Positions 13,437-25,324 of a stretch of 60,000 bases of DNA are shown here, in pieces. The position numbers and the translations under genes were made by a program. The notes under the pieces were generated by a model. It ran no database searches, was not told where the DNA came from, and saw only the letters and a program-made list of their open reading frames with translations. How positions within the stretch are numbered: the stretch's first letter is position 1; every line of letters begins with the position of its first letter. Source of the DNA: Bolinopsis microptera (Eukaryota > Ctenophora > Tentaculata > Lobata > Bolinopsidae); assembly GCF_026151205.1 (NCBI RefSeq), contig NC_087078.1:13129118-13189117 (forward strand), written 5' to 3'.

Positions 13437-13445
13437 TATAAATAG
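13437..13445 (+). promoter_or_regulatory. Candidate TATA box of sulfatase cassette 1
   Basis: TATAAATAG lies 540 bp upstream of the sulfatase start and about 280 bp upstream of the first duplicated signal-peptide segment. It is conserved in cassette 3 at 53,591-53,599. A transcript starting ~30 bp downstream would need an intron before the sulfatase ATG; acceptor-like CTGCAG/GCC and CTTCAG/GC sites occur just before both ATGs. Inferred from sequence only. Confidence 0.4.
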
Positions 13446-13716
13446 TTCGTCTCGCTATATATATATCGTCTTGCTTTGTATATTAATACAGTGTTTAATA
13501 CTGTTTAAATAGTAAGATACCACTATTAGGATTTTTATGATTTATACAGTGTACACACTATGTTGAATTATTTCAATATTCTACCCAGAAAACCTTACCG
13601 GTTGCCGGGCTTGCTAGATGCGCTCTTTTCTCGATCTAACAGCATGCTTGTCTCCGCTGCTTGTATGTGTAATTGTCTTTGACTTTGCTTTTCGTGACCG
13701 CAACAATCTGCAGGCC

Positions 13717-13806
13717 ATGTCAGGTGTATACTGGATGATATTGGTAGCAGTTTTGTTCGCAACCCTCCTAGAACATATCGATTTTAAGCAACCCAATATA
13801 GTGTAG
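13717..13806 (+). pseudogene. Duplicated sulfatase signal-peptide segment (relic)
   Basis: An ATG preceded by CTGCAGGCC opens 29 codons that parallel the start of the sulfatase gene 260 bp downstream: a hydrophobic LVAVLFATLL core, then the (K)QPNIV strand that begins the sulfatase fold. It then hits a stop. It looks like a tandem copy of the first coding segment, now non-functional or a rarely used alternative exon. No simple splice to the downstream body keeps frame. Confidence 0.5.
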
Positions 13807-13976
13807 ATGTCAAATCAAGCCATCTTCAACCTTTTGTGAGGTTCTGGAGGTGTTCATATTTAACTTTGTTTTAAAGTTCTAATATCGTTTAATTATTTTA
13901 ACAAATTTCGTAACCCACTGATATAATTTACTCCTTAGTTCGTTGAATGGTTGGTTGATCATCACAAACTTCAGGC

Positions 13977-15590
13977 ATGCCTGACGTACTCTTGGTGGTA
14001 GCACTTGTCTTCGTAACCCTCCTAGACCATGTCGATTGTAAACAACCCAATATAGTAATAATAGTAGCAGATGACCTGGGATACAACGATGTAGGATTCA
14101 GAGGATCTATTGCACTGACTCCAAATATTGATAGACTTGCTAACAAGAGTGTGATTCTGGAGAATCACATCGTAGCTGCTAGCTGCTCTCCTACTCGATC
14201 TGCTCTTATGACTGGTCGGTATCCAATCCGAACAGGATTCTGGAAGGGAAATATCAAACCAATGGAGGAGTTTGGATTGGGATTGGATGAGACCTTGCTC
14301 CCTGAGATGCTGAAAACAAACGGATACTCAACACACGGCGTAGGAAAATGGCATCTCGGTATGCATACTTGGGAACACACGCCTGCAAAGAGAGGTTTCG
14401 ATACCTGGTTTGGTTTGTACAACTGTCAACAGGATTATTTCAAACATACATTCAAGGGCAAGACAGACTTTAGGGAAAACTATTACGATGAGAATAGTAA
14501 TTTAGTTGACGACGTACGGAATGATCTAACGGGACAGTATAACACATATCTGTTCACTGACAAGTCAATTGAGCTCATCCAAAACCACAACCAAAGCAAC
14601 CCCTTCTTTCTTTATTTAGCATACACTGCACCTCATGTTCCCCACCAAGCTTCTAAGGAAGATGTAGAAAGATTTGCCTCACACATTCCTAAAAATACTC
14701 GTCAAAGAGAAGAGAGACAAATATATACGACTCAGATATCTGTAATGGATGAAGGGATAGGAAAAGTAATTGACACTCTACGTCTGAAAGGAATGATGGA
14801 CAACACTGTTTTGTTATTCACTTCAGACAATGGAGCACATAATTTCGGAAGCAACTATCCTCTGAGAGGAGGTAAGAGATCTTATCTGGAAGGAGGCGTC
14901 AGAGCAGTATCCTTTGTGCACAGCCCACTCCTTGAAAAGTCTGGTTACACCAACACCAACTTACACCATGTGACTGATTGGTATGCTACATTCCAGAAAC
15001 TAGCGGGAGACAACCCAGAGGAGCACAGTAAACCACAGTTACCAATAGACGGAGTTGACATCTGGAGATCTATCAATAATAACGAATCTTGCCGCGATGA
15101 GATTCTTTATGAATTAAGGGATCCTTCTAAAAGGCTGGACTCGGAAGGCAGAAATGGACTTGACAATGCCAAAAAATATCCAATCAACCTCAAAACATTT
15201 GAAGCAAAATTCCGCAAAGTAGAACATAAATTGTCTTACGACGCGCAAGACTTTTTCGTTATTCGATGGAAGAATTGGAAGCTTCTTGTCGGCACAGGAA
15301 TAATGCTCCAAGGATGGACTTCAGAAAGTGGACAGAGAGACGAATACGAACAATTCATAAGTTACGGAGGAAAAATGCATCCTTGGTGCATAGTGTCTGG
15401 AACATTCCTTTTCGATCTGTCCACAGATGTCAGAGAGGAACACAATGTAGCTGATAAATATCCTGATATGTTGAAGAAATTGCTGGATAAAAAACAAGGA
15501 TATTTGAACAAGATGAAGACGGTCGAAGAACGGAATTTTTCAGATAAAGGTAAGGTTGATGGAGTTTGGAAACCCTGGGTAGAACTATAA
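13977..15590 (+). CDS. Arylsulfatase B-like sulfatase, copy 1 (intact)
   Basis: A 537-residue protein of normal length for the arylsulfatase B/I/J group, encoded without introns in the coding part. Residues 1-21 form a hydrophobic signal peptide. Sulfatase hallmarks are all present: metal-binding Asp32-Asp33 in VADDLGYND; the CSPTR signature at 70-74, whose Cys70 is the formylglycine site; GVGKWHLG at 121-128 (Lys124, His126); TAPHVPH with His220; TSDNGAHN with Asp284-Asn285; and GGK with Lys300. Family knowledge: such enzymes hydrolyse sulfate esters of glycosaminoglycans such as dermatan or chondroitin sulfate, or act outside the cell. The ATG sits just after an acceptor-like TTCAG, so an upstream non-coding exon is likely. 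The substrate is inferred, not shown. Confidence 0.9.
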   Translation: MPDVLLVVALVFVTLLDHVDCKQPNIVIIVADDLGYNDVGFRGSIALTPNIDRLANKSVILENHIVAASCSPTRSALMTGRYPIRTGFWKGNIKPMEEFGLGLDETLLPEMLKTNGYSTHGVGKWHLGMHTWEHTPAKRGFDTWFGLYNCQQDYFKHTFKGKTDFRENYYDENSNLVDDVRNDLTGQYNTYLFTDKSIELIQNHNQSNPFFLYLAYTAPHVPHQASKEDVERFASHIPKNTRQREERQIYTTQISVMDEGIGKVIDTLRLKGMMDNTVLLFTSDNGAHNFGSNYPLRGGKRSYLEGGVRAVSFVHSPLLEKSGYTNTNLHHVTDWYATFQKLAGDNPEEHSKPQLPIDGVDIWRSINNNESCRDEILYELRDPSKRLDSEGRNGLDNAKKYPINLKTFEAKFRKVEHKLSYDAQDFFVIRWKNWKLLVGTGIMLQGWTSESGQRDEYEQFISYGGKMHPWCIVSGTFLFDLSTDVREEHNVADKYPDMLKKLLDKKQGYLNKMKTVEERNFSDKGKVDGVWKPWVEL

Positions 15591-15636
15591 AATGGTTGAA
15601 TGTGAAGTTGTTAAACAATGATATTTTTGCAATATA

Positions 15637-16527
15637 CCTTATCGGACCTTATTTGGACGGACATTACATGAACGGACATAATTGTGAACGGACATTAATA
15701 TGAACGCTCGAAGGCATTCAAAACCATCAAAAATCCGAATTTTTTTCAATTTTTGACGTTTTTTTAATTTCAGCAAATGATTTTTTAATCCATTTTTTAT
15801 ACAGTAAGTAAGAATAGCGTCATTAAGCAGTAAAAATGTTAAAATATGTGTACATGATCAGTGTCTAATATCACATATCATCTTCATTAAATGGGTTTTC
15901 GTGCAAGAAATAGTCCATGCTTAAACAAGCATCAGTGATTTCTAGCTTTGTGGAAACCTTTTTTATCATACTACCCCGGTCCTGCATTTCAGTGTTAACT
16001 TTTACAAGCCATTCGGCGTGAAGTGGTTTTATGTTAGACAACTTTAGGTTAACCTTAACATCACGTGAAGCTTTCCTAGCACTGTTTCATTACCTCCCCT
16101 CAGTAATATGAACTATAAAAACGTCGGACAATGTCCTTGGCAACACGATTTACCGTAATATCTAGAGGCTGGAACAAGTTTGTCATGTTGGCGGGGACTA
16201 GCTCATGAACTATGTTGTTGAGTGCCATGATTTCGTTGACTTTTTCCGCCAAGTGACCCTTGAAAACATCATATTATACTAGTAGAGTTTTCTGTGCCTC
16301 CGGCAGACCAAGGAGAACCTTTCCGTCGTTAACTTACGGCACAATAAAGTTATCATTGTCATATTCTGGGTAAAAAGTTCGCGATGGAAAAATTTTTGAA
16401 AAAATTTCAACGGACTTTAACTTGGACGGACATTAATTGAACGGACTTTATTTGAACGGACATTAAGATGAACGCTAGGGCCTCCATGGCGTTCAAGTAA
16501 TGTCCGTCCAAATAAGGTCCGATAAGG
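15637..16527 (-). mobile_element. Degraded pogo/Tigger-like DNA transposon with TIRs
   Basis: The 891-bp insert begins CCTTATCGGACCTTATTTGG and ends with its inverse complement; the TIRs match for ~35 bp. TA dinucleotides flank it (15,635-15,636 and 16,528-16,529), as expected for Tc1/mariner/pogo elements. The homologous site in sulfatase cassette 2 (~40,375) is empty. On the minus strand around 16,130-16,290 a broken frame reads YDVFKGHL, then VPANMTNLFQPLDITVN, the DDE_1 endonuclease pattern of Tigger/jerky-type transposases (YD of the triad, then PxxxTxxxQPLD). The rest of the transposase is missing or shifted, so the copy is non-autonomous. The TIRs also contain tandem ACGGACATTA-like motifs. 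Confidence 0.82.
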
Positions 16528-16529
16528 TA

Positions 16530-16677
16530 GTTAATGTTATTACACCGATAAAAGAAAGAATCTCAATTTGTATTTAAATGGCTATCTGAAATTATTCCGT
16601 GAAAGAAAATTGAACGACCGTCATTACTGTTTTTCATAATTTCAATAATCCCTTAAGTTGAATTCAAATTGAAATAA
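16530..16677 (+). repeat. Sulfatase 3'-flank fragment
   Basis: Continues the sulfatase 3' flank after the pogo-like insertion. It matches 40,381-40,522 (ATTACACCGATAAA..., TTCATAATTTCAATA..., GTTGAATTCAAATTG), with small changes. Confidence 0.75.
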
Positions 16678-16991
16678 TATATAGTGGTAATAGTAGCAGA
16701 TGACCTGGGATACAACGATGTAGGATTCAGAGGATCTATTGCACTGACTCCAAATATTGATAGACTTGCTAACAAGAGTGTGATTCTGGAGAATCACATC
16801 GTAGCTGCTAGCTGCTCTCCTACTCGATCTGCTCTTATGACTGGTCGATATCCAATCCGAACAGGATTCAGGAAGGGAAATATCAAACCAATGGAGTTTT
16901 ACCCAGGGTTTCCAAACTCCAAAGCAACCTTACCTTTATCTGAAAAGAATCGTGCTTCAACCGTCTTCATCTTGTCCAAATATCCTTGTTT
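16678..16991 (+). pseudogene. Chimeric sulfatase fragment: N-terminal piece joined to an inverted C-terminal piece
   Basis: Bases 16,678-16,896 copy the sulfatase sequence from the first metal-binding Asp pair through the CSPTR formylglycine signature to the IKPME segment. From ~16,896 to ~16,991 the sequence is instead the reverse complement of the gene's last ~95 bp (the region encoding KTVEERNFS...KPWVEL). The joint open frame (16,684-17,001) is accidental after the junction. It lacks the signal peptide and most of the enzyme, so it cannot be functional. Confidence 0.85.
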
Positions 16992-17082
16992 TAGAAATTA
17001 GAAATTAGAAATTGGACATTAGAAATTAGAAATTGGAAATTAGAAATTGGAAATTAGAAATTGGAAATTAGAAATTAGACAT
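16989..17082. repeat. ATTAGAA-type microsatellite (short, impure)
   Basis: Tandem 7-mers of the ATTAGAA type with TTGGAA and TTGGACA variants, directly abutting the palindromic element on its left side. Confidence 0.85.
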
Positions 17083-19480
17083 TTACTCTAGTAGCAGGGA
17101 GGAGTTGAGTGTGCACTTCGATGTCCACAGTTTTTTGCTGCTAAATCGGGTTAAATAGGTCATTGGTAACTCAAAAAATCGAGGGCCGCATGTTGTGTCG
17201 CTAGTCCCAACCCTGTGGAGCCACGCCCATATTTCATATCAGGTGCGTATATGGGAAATATGTATCTCAGCTTCTGGAGGTCTTAGAGACTCAAACTTGA
17301 GTTTAAAATGACCGCAATGCACATGTTTATATTGGTACTATGAAGGTCATGAAAGCCCAAAATGCTTATTTTTGGAAAAAATTCAGAAAAACCAATTTTC
17401 ACTTGGGCGCGAGTAAAAAATTTACACTATAAATTAAGTGAAAATCGAGTAAGCAGTTCAGTGACTACAACATTTCTAAACACAGGGTCCTCTGCAGTTA
17501 GGTCATTCTAAATCGGAATTGGTAAAGTAAGCAAATTCTTTTAGTAGTTTTAACCCTGTGGAGCCACGCCCATATTTCATATTATGTGCGAATATGGGAA
17601 ATTTGTATCTCAGCTTCTGAAGGACTTAGAGACTCAAAGGTGGGCTTAAAATGACCGCAATGTACATGTTTATATTGGCACTATGAGGGTCATGAAGGCC
17701 CAGAATGCTTATTTTTTGGGAAAATTCAGTAAAACCGATTTTCACTTGGGGCGTGAGTAAAAATCGACTCTTAGAAGTTAAGTGAAATCGAGTATGAAGT
17801 TCAGTGTCTGCAACGTTTCTAAACACAGGATCCTTTGTCAGGTCATTCTGAATCAGAAATGATAAGGTACGCAAATTCTATTGGTAGTTTCAATTCTAGC
17901 TCTAGGGTGCAAAACTCCTAAATTACCTCCAGGCGCAAATATGTGACTTTTCTATCTCGGCTTCTGAACGTTGTAGGGGCCCCTCTTTGAACTCAAAGTA
18001 ACTACGATGGCCACATTTATATACCAACTGTAAAGAAACATAGGGTCTATACTCTATAGTGCTTAGTTTTTAAAACATGAACACATTCGGATAACATTTA
18101 TGGAGCAGCACATACCACCTAACTTTAATTTTGGTATAACTGCGAAAATTCTCAGTTTCAGAAGCTCCTTCCAGCTATCTTAGGCTGCCTTCAGCTCCCT
18201 CTCTGGGGCTCTCTCCAGTACTGCTTGGCTATTATGGCTAATCAACTTGAATCCAACCTCATGTAGCAGAAACTACTTTTAGCTACATTCTGCTAACTCC
18301 ATGTCAACTCTACCCAGCTACCACCATCAGTACGTCATAATTTTAGATCTTTCTAGCAACCTCTGATATGTATGCTACCTCTTCCTCTATCCAGCTACTA
18401 TACCACCAGATGGCAGAAACCGCCTGTTTTCACCTACTTCGGCTACCTCTATTTAGCTACCACCAAGGTTCCTCCAACTTCTGCTATTTCTAGCAACCTT
18501 AGCTTAGGCTAGTGGGCTACTTCTTGCCCTGTCTAGCAATCATCAGCAACATTTTATTCTGGCGTTTAGAGGTTGCTAGAAACAGCAAATTTCCTCTTTC
18601 TTAATGAGCTCGAAATTTTTGGATGCAGCAGAGGTAGCACTCATATCAGAGGTTGATAGAAAGATCTAAAATTATAACGTACTGGTGGTGGTAGCTGGGT
18701 AGAGTTAGCAGAATACCAGAATGTAGCTAGAAGTAGATTCTGTTACATGAGGTTGGATTCAAGTTGATTAGCCATAATAGCCAAGCAGTACTGGAGAGAG
18801 CCCCAGAGAGGGAGCTGAAAGCAGCCTAAGATAGCTGGAAGGAGCTTCTGAAACTGAGTATTTTCGCAGTTATACCAAAATTAAAGTTAGGTGGTATGTG
18901 CTGCTCCATAAATGTTATCCGAATGTGTTCATGTTGAACGTTTTACTGTGCTGCAAATGAGATACCATAATTAATTACAAGTTTATGTTATTATTTTATG
19001 ATGCATGAAGGTTAAAACAGTTTTTAATGAGTTTTTAAAAACTAAGCACTATAGAGTATAGACCCTATGTTTCTTTACAGTTGGTATATAAATGTGGCCA
19101 TCGTAGTTACTTTGAGCTCAAACAGATTAGAGAGGCCCCTACAACGTTCAGAAGCCGAGATAGAAAAGTCATATATTTGCGCCTGGAGGTAATTTAGGAG
19201 TTTTGCACCCTAGGGTTAAACTACTAATAGAATTTGCGTACCTTATCATTTCTGATTCAGAATGACCTTACAAAGCTAAAGGATCCTGTGTTTAGAAACG
19301 TTGCAGACACTGAACTTCATACTCGATTTCACTTAACTTCTAAGAGTCGATTTTTACTCACGCCCCAAGTGAAAATCGGTTTTACTGAATTTTCCCAAAA
19401 AATAAGCATTCTGGGCCTTCATGACCCTCATAGTGCCAATATAAACATGTACATTGCGGTCATTTTAAGCCCACCTTTGA

Positions 19481-22400
19481 CACCCCAGCGAACGCCGCGG
19501 GCTTCATGCGCCGCTAAAACGTTTAAATTTCATTTTTATAATTCTCCCAAGACTCCTGTTAAGACAAATTGCACATGTTTAGCTTAAAAACTACTCTGTT
19601 CTTAAAACAATTGTTTTAATCATCGAATACTGAAGAGTTCAATTCAATCCAAGGTAAATTGTTCAAATTATGAGTGATCATGAATGAAAAATGAATAATT
19701 TACACGTAAAATTTGCCTCAAAATTTGTTTTGAAAATCAACCATAACTCTGGCTATGGTTTGAATTTTGAAAATTTAAAATGCTAGTGCCGCGCACAAAA
19801 ACGTTCCGCGCATTTAAAACGTGTCGATAATGCGCACAAACCAATGTCGCGTTGGATAATAGTATCCAAGCTGGTTGAATTCACAATTTTCATTTCTTGT
19901 TCCAGTTTGTAGCTTTGTGTGGCAGCCATATTGGTTTTATGCGTGCGCATATCTTGCGCGCTATCTATATATCTTACCGTTAAATGTACGTTTACAGATT
20001 TAATCGAGATCTCTGCGAGGCTTTCATAATTATGTATGATATAGCTTGATATGCTGTTACTTCAAATTGCTGTAATTTCTATTTATATTGACTGAAGTAG
20101 AGTACAAAATAAAATTATTTGCTCTCTAATTTTAAGGATGTCGACCTGCAACTGAAATTGAGTGATATTCGACTATTTCAATTTAGATTCGCTAGTCAAC
20201 AAAATGATTGCTCACTCCGAAATAACGACTTTCAAGGAATGGTATGTACCCTATTATTTACAACAAGGCTCCCAGCATTATAGTAAAACATAGACAATAG
20301 ACAATATTTTAATATAAACTATAATTAATTTTTGACCGGGAACATTCAGCAGTTAACTTTGTCGTATTTTAAAACAAGTAACTCGGGCCCAGTTCGTAGA
20401 GAAGATGGATTTGCTGTATTTTAAAACAAGTAACTCGGGCCCAGTTCGTAGAGAAGATGGATTTGCTGTATTTTAAAACAAGTAACTCGGGCCCAGTTCG
20501 TAGAGAAGATGGATTTGCTGTATTTTAAAACAAGTAACTCGGGCCCAGTTCGTAGAGAAGATGGATTTGCTGTATTTTAAAACAAGTAACTCGGGCCCAG
20601 TTCGTAGAGAAGATGGATTTGCTGTATTTTAAAACAAGTAACTCGGGCCCAGTTCGTAGAGAAGATGGATTTGCTGTATTTTAAAACAAGTAACTCGGGC
20701 CCAGTTCGTAGAGAAGATGGATTTGCTGTATTTTAAAACAAGTAACTCGGGCCCAGTTCGTAGAGAAGATGGATTTGCTGTATTTTAAAACAAGTAACTC
20801 GGGCCCAGTTCGTAGAGAAGATGGATTTGCTGTATTTTAAAACAAGTAACTCGGGCCCAGTTCGTAGAGAAGATGGATTTGCTGTATTTTAAAACAAGTA
20901 ACTCGGGCCCAGTTCGTAGAGAAGATGGATTTGCTGTATTTTAAAACAAGTAACTCGGGCCCAGTTCGTAGAGAAGATGGATTTGCTGTATTTTAAAACA
21001 AGTAACTCGGGCCCAGTTCGTAGAGAAGATGGATTTGCTGTATTTTAAAACAAGTAACTCGGGCCCAGTTCGTAGAGAAGATGGATTTGCTGTATTTTAA
21101 AACAAGTAACTCGGGCCCAGTTCGTAGAGAAGATGGATTTGCTGTATTTTAAAACAAGTAACTCGGGCCCAGTTCGTAGAGAAGATGGATTTGCTGTATT
21201 TTAAAACAAGTAACTCGGGCCCAGTTCGTAGAGAAGATGGATTTGCTGTATTTTAAAACAAGTAACTCGGGCCCAGTTCGTAGAGAAGATGGATTTGCTG
21301 TATTTTAAAACAAGTAACTCGGGCCCAGTTCGTAGAGAAGATGGATTTGCTGTATTTTAAAACAAGTAACTCGGGCCCAGTTCGTAGAGAAGATGGATTT
21401 GCTGTATTTTAAAACAAGTAACTCGGGCCCAGTTCGTAGAGAAGATGGATTTGCTGTATTTTAAAACAAGTAACTCGGGCCCAGTTCGTAGAGAAGATGG
21501 ATTTGCTGTATTTTAAAACAAGTAACTCGGGCCCAGTTCGTAGAGAAGATGGATTTGCTGTATTTTAAAACAAGTAACTCGGGCCCAGTTCGTAGAGAAG
21601 ATGGATTTGCTGTATTTTAAAACAAGTAACTCGGGCCCAGTTCGTAGAGAAGATGGATTTGCTGTATTTTAAAACAAGTAACTCGGGCCCAGTTCGTAGA
21701 GAAGATGGATTTGCTGTATTTTAAAACAAGTAACTCGGGCCCAGTTCGTAGAGAAGATGGATTTGCTGTATTTTAAAACAAGTAACTCGGGCCCAGTTCG
21801 TAGAGAAGATGGATTTGCTGTATTTTAAAACAAGTAACTCGGGCCCAGTTCGTAGAGAAGATGGATTTGCTGTATTTTAAAACAAGTAACTCGGGCCCAG
21901 TTCGTAGAGAAGATGGATTTGCTGTATTTTAAAACAAGTAACTCGGGCCCAGTTCGTAGAGAAGATGGATTTGCTGTATTTTAAAACAAGTAACTCGGGC
22001 CCAGTTCGTAGAGAAGATGGATTTGCTGTATTTTAAAACAAGTAACTCGGGCCCAGTTCGTAGAGAAGATGGATTTGCTGTATTTTAAAACAAGTAACTC
22101 GGGCCCAGTTCGTAGAGAAGATGGATTTGCTGTATTTTAAAACAAGTAACTCGGGCCCAGTTCGTAGAGAAGATGGATTTGCTGTATTTTAAAACAAGTA
22201 ACTCGGGCCCAGTTCGTAGAGAAGATGGATTTGCTGTATTTTAAAACAAGTAACTCGGGCCCAGTTCGTAGAGAAGATGGATTTCCTGTATTTTAAAACA
22301 AGTAACTCGGGCCCAGTTCGTAGAGAAGATGGATTTGCTGTATTTTAAAACAAGTAACTCGGGCCCAGTTCGTAGAGAAGATGGATTTGCTGTATTTTAA

Positions 22401-24771
22401 AACAAGTAACTCGGGCCCAGTTCGTAGAGAAGATGGATTTGCTGTATTTTAAAACAAGTAACTCGGGCCCAGTTCGTAGAGAAGATGGATTTGCTGTATT
22501 TCAAAACAAGTAACTCGGGCCCAGTTCGTAGAGAAGATGGATTTGCTGTATTTTAAAACAAGTAACTCGGGCCCAGTTCGTAGAGAAGATGGATTTGCTG
22601 TATTTTAAAACAAGTAACTCGGGCCCAGTTCGTAGAGAAGATGGATTTGCTGTATTTTAAAACAAGTAACTCGGGCCCAGTTCGTAGAGAAGATGGATTT
22701 GCTGTATTTTAAAACAAGTAACTCGGGCCCAGTTCGTAGAGAAGATGGATTTGCTGTATTTTAAAACAAGTAACTCGGGCCCAGTTCGTAGAGAAGATGG
22801 ATTTGCTGTATTTTAAAACAAGTAACTCGGGCCCAGTTCGTAGAGAAGATGGATTTGCTGTATTTTAAAACAAGTAACTCGGGCCCAGTTCGTAGAGAAG
22901 ATGGATTTGCTGTATTTTAAAACAAGTAACTCGGGCCCAGTTCGTAGAGAAGATGGATTTGCTGTATTTTAAAACAAGTAACTCGGGCCCAGTTCGTAGA
23001 GAAGATGGATTTGCTGTATTTTAAAACAAGTAACTCGGGCCCAGTTCGTAGAGAAGATGGATTTGCTGTATTTTAAAACAAGTAACTCGGGCCCAGTTCG
23101 TAGAGAAGATGGATTTGCTGTATTTTAAAACAAGTAACTCGGGCCCAGTTCGTAGAGAAGATGGATTTGCTGTATTTTAAAACAAGTAACTCGGGCCCAG
23201 TTCGTAGAGAAGATGGATTTGCTGTATTTTAAAACAAGTAACTCGGGCCCAGTTCGTAGAGAAGATGGATTTGCTGTATTTTAAAACAAGTAACTCGGGC
23301 CCAGTTCGTAGAGAAGATGGATTTGCTGTATTTTAAAACAAGTAACTCGGGCCCAGTTCGTAGAGAAGATGGATTTGCTGTATTTTAAAACAAGTAACTC
23401 GGGCCCAGTTCGTAGAGAAGATGGATTTGCTGTATTTTAAAACAAGTAACTCGGGCCCAGTTCGTAGAGAAGATGGATTTGCTGTATTTTAAAACAAGTA
23501 ACTCGGGCCCAGTTCGTAGAGAAGATGGATTTGCTGTAGTTGTCAGTTTACGGAAAAATAAAGTCGAAAAGCATTAATCAGAATATGTTTTAGGCTGTCC
23601 CAAAATTTCGGATTCTTTTTCTGGAGTTTGAAATTGGCGGGAATTTTAAAACTCTCGTTGTAGTACCAAACCAATATTTTCAGCGCAGAGTTTTAGCGCG
23701 CGCCAAGAGCACACACGTATTTTTGCACACGTATTTCCGCGCGTTATTTGCACGTGCACTTCTACAGATTAAAATTTGGAGAGGGCCCTTACTGCTTACA
23801 TTACTAAGTTGTTATGTAGTAATATTGTGAATTTGTCCGAAACTGGAAACAAATCTTGTAAAATTTTACGAATAGAAGTTATAGTATTACTTGACTGTAA
23901 AAATTTACTGAGTTTCACTTCCATATTTCAGGATCCGACCGCTGATATTAAAATTGAAGAGTTAGATTTCATTGGAACATGGAATTACTGTAATGGAAAA
24001 TAAAACAGGTCTTGCTGAGGATGAAGAAATGTTATGTGGGGAGAAAATGGGCTACTGGAAGTGGACCTTCTTAAACAAAGACGACTTTCACAAAATGTTT
24101 AAAAGATCACGGTCGCGGCATCGAACCTTGGACGCTTCCCCTGCCACTGTCAGACACTCGAGATCAGTACTAGTAGTGTGCGCTACTCGAGCTGTTGATA
24201 TATGAGTTCTTCGGTGTTATTTATATAATTGTAATATGTAATGACTGACAGTGCGAGATATCTTTTTTTGTTTCTATTTGATGTGTTTAGTGTTTGTGTT
24301 GCATTCTAATATAAACTGCGTATTAGTTTCGTGTCAATTTTAAATTTTATAAGTTTATCTTTAAACTGTATTTATTAGCAGTAATAGTTAAATTTTGATA
24401 TTATACCTATATTTATTATTGTAATACTGTTGTATAATGCTGTTTCTTCCTCATTGTAGCTTACATATAGGATAGCATACTTTGCTATGATCTTTAATCA
24501 CAGTTGACAATACTTGATTAGAGTTAATGATTGTACGCGTTTGAAATCTTGATTTGATATCATTATAACCTTTACTAATGTTCAGATAAATGAATTTGAT
24601 GTTTTATTTTTTCTCGGCACTATTGAAAATCCTTTACGGGATAGAATCGGCACTGTCAAATATCTTTAAAAGGTTCGTAAACGGAATTACAGTCGATCTC
24701 CTGACAAATTTATGCCGAAAATTTGTTTTAACACGCGCAGCAATATGAAGCCCGCGGCGTTCGCCGGGGTG
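19481..24771 (+). mobile_element. Satellite-bearing TIR transposon, copy 1 (5,291 bp)
   Basis: Ends are 27-bp terminal inverted repeats beginning CACCCC(A/G)GCGAACGCCG with one mismatch at position 7. A 5-bp direct repeat TTTGA flanks it (19,476-19,480 and 24,772-24,776). The palindrome's other arm gives the empty site near 17,627-17,650, with a single TTTGA in the same context. Inside are 884 bp of left sequence, a 61-copy 52-bp array, and 1,233 bp of right sequence. No transposase is visible; the longest frames beside the array are 75-77 codons (23,776-24,205). CAC-starting ends with 5-bp duplications match Transib/RAG-type habits, but the heptamer does not match, so the superfamily is open. 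Probably non-autonomous. Confidence 0.9.
20365..23538 (+). repeat. 52-bp satellite array inside transposon copy 1 (61 units)
   Basis: A head-to-tail 52-bp unit, TATTTTAAAACAAGTAACTC followed by GGGCCCAGTTCGTAGAGAAG and ATGGATTTGCTG, repeated over 3,174 bp. Units are essentially identical apart from single changes at 22,285 (G to C) and 22,502 (T to C). Confidence 0.97.
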
Positions 24772-25324
24772 TTTGAGTCTCTAAGTCCTTCAGAAGCTGA
24801 GATACAAATTTCCCATATTCGCACATAATATGAAATATGGGCGTGGCTCCACAGGGTTAAAACTACTAAAAGAATTTGCTTACTTTACCAATTCCGATTT
24901 AGAATGACCTAACTGCAGAGGACCCTGTGTTTAGAAATGTTGTAGTCACTGAACTGCTTACTCGATTTTCACTTAATTTATAGTGTAAATTTTTTACTCG
25001 CGCCCAAGTGAAAATTGGTTTTTCTGAATTTTTTCCAAAAATAAGCATTTTGGGCTTTCATGACCTTCATAGTACCAATATAAACATGTGCATTGCGGTC
25101 ATTTTAAACTCAAGTTTGAGTCTCTAAGACCTCCAGAAGCTGAGATACATATTTCCCATATACGCACCTGATATGAAATATGGGCGTGGCTCCACAGGGT
25201 TGGGACTAGCGACACAACATGCGGCCCTCGATTTTTTGAGTTACCAATGACCTATTTAACCCGATTTAGCAGCAAAAAACTGTGGACATCGAAGTGCACA
25301 CTCAACTCCTCCCTGCTACTGGAG

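Larger units (their letters stand above)
11694..15629. repeat. Segmental duplication, sulfatase cassette 1
   Basis: From the phrase AAATAGGATACGATTCACC to AACAATGATATTTTTG this block is nearly identical to 48,107-55,781. The one large difference is that the other block holds a full LTR retrotransposon where this one has a single LTR. Similarity extends through the upstream region, the putative promoter, a decayed extra signal-peptide segment and the whole sulfatase gene, so the duplication is recent or homogenised by gene conversion. Confidence 0.9.

Noticed and set aside
17626-19587. Paired 82- and 117-codon frames in opposite orientation
   Set aside because: They are the same sequence in the two palindrome arms; the longer one runs into the transposon TIR, so its frame is accidental.
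20365-23538. Possible CRISPR array
   Set aside because: The 52-bp units are contiguous and identical, with no variable spacers, and lie in a eukaryotic transposon; this is a satellite array.
23776-24205. 75- and 77-codon frames in the satellite transposon as a transposase
   Set aside because: Too short, no catalytic motif, the first lacks an ATG start; they occur in both copies only because the whole element is the same.
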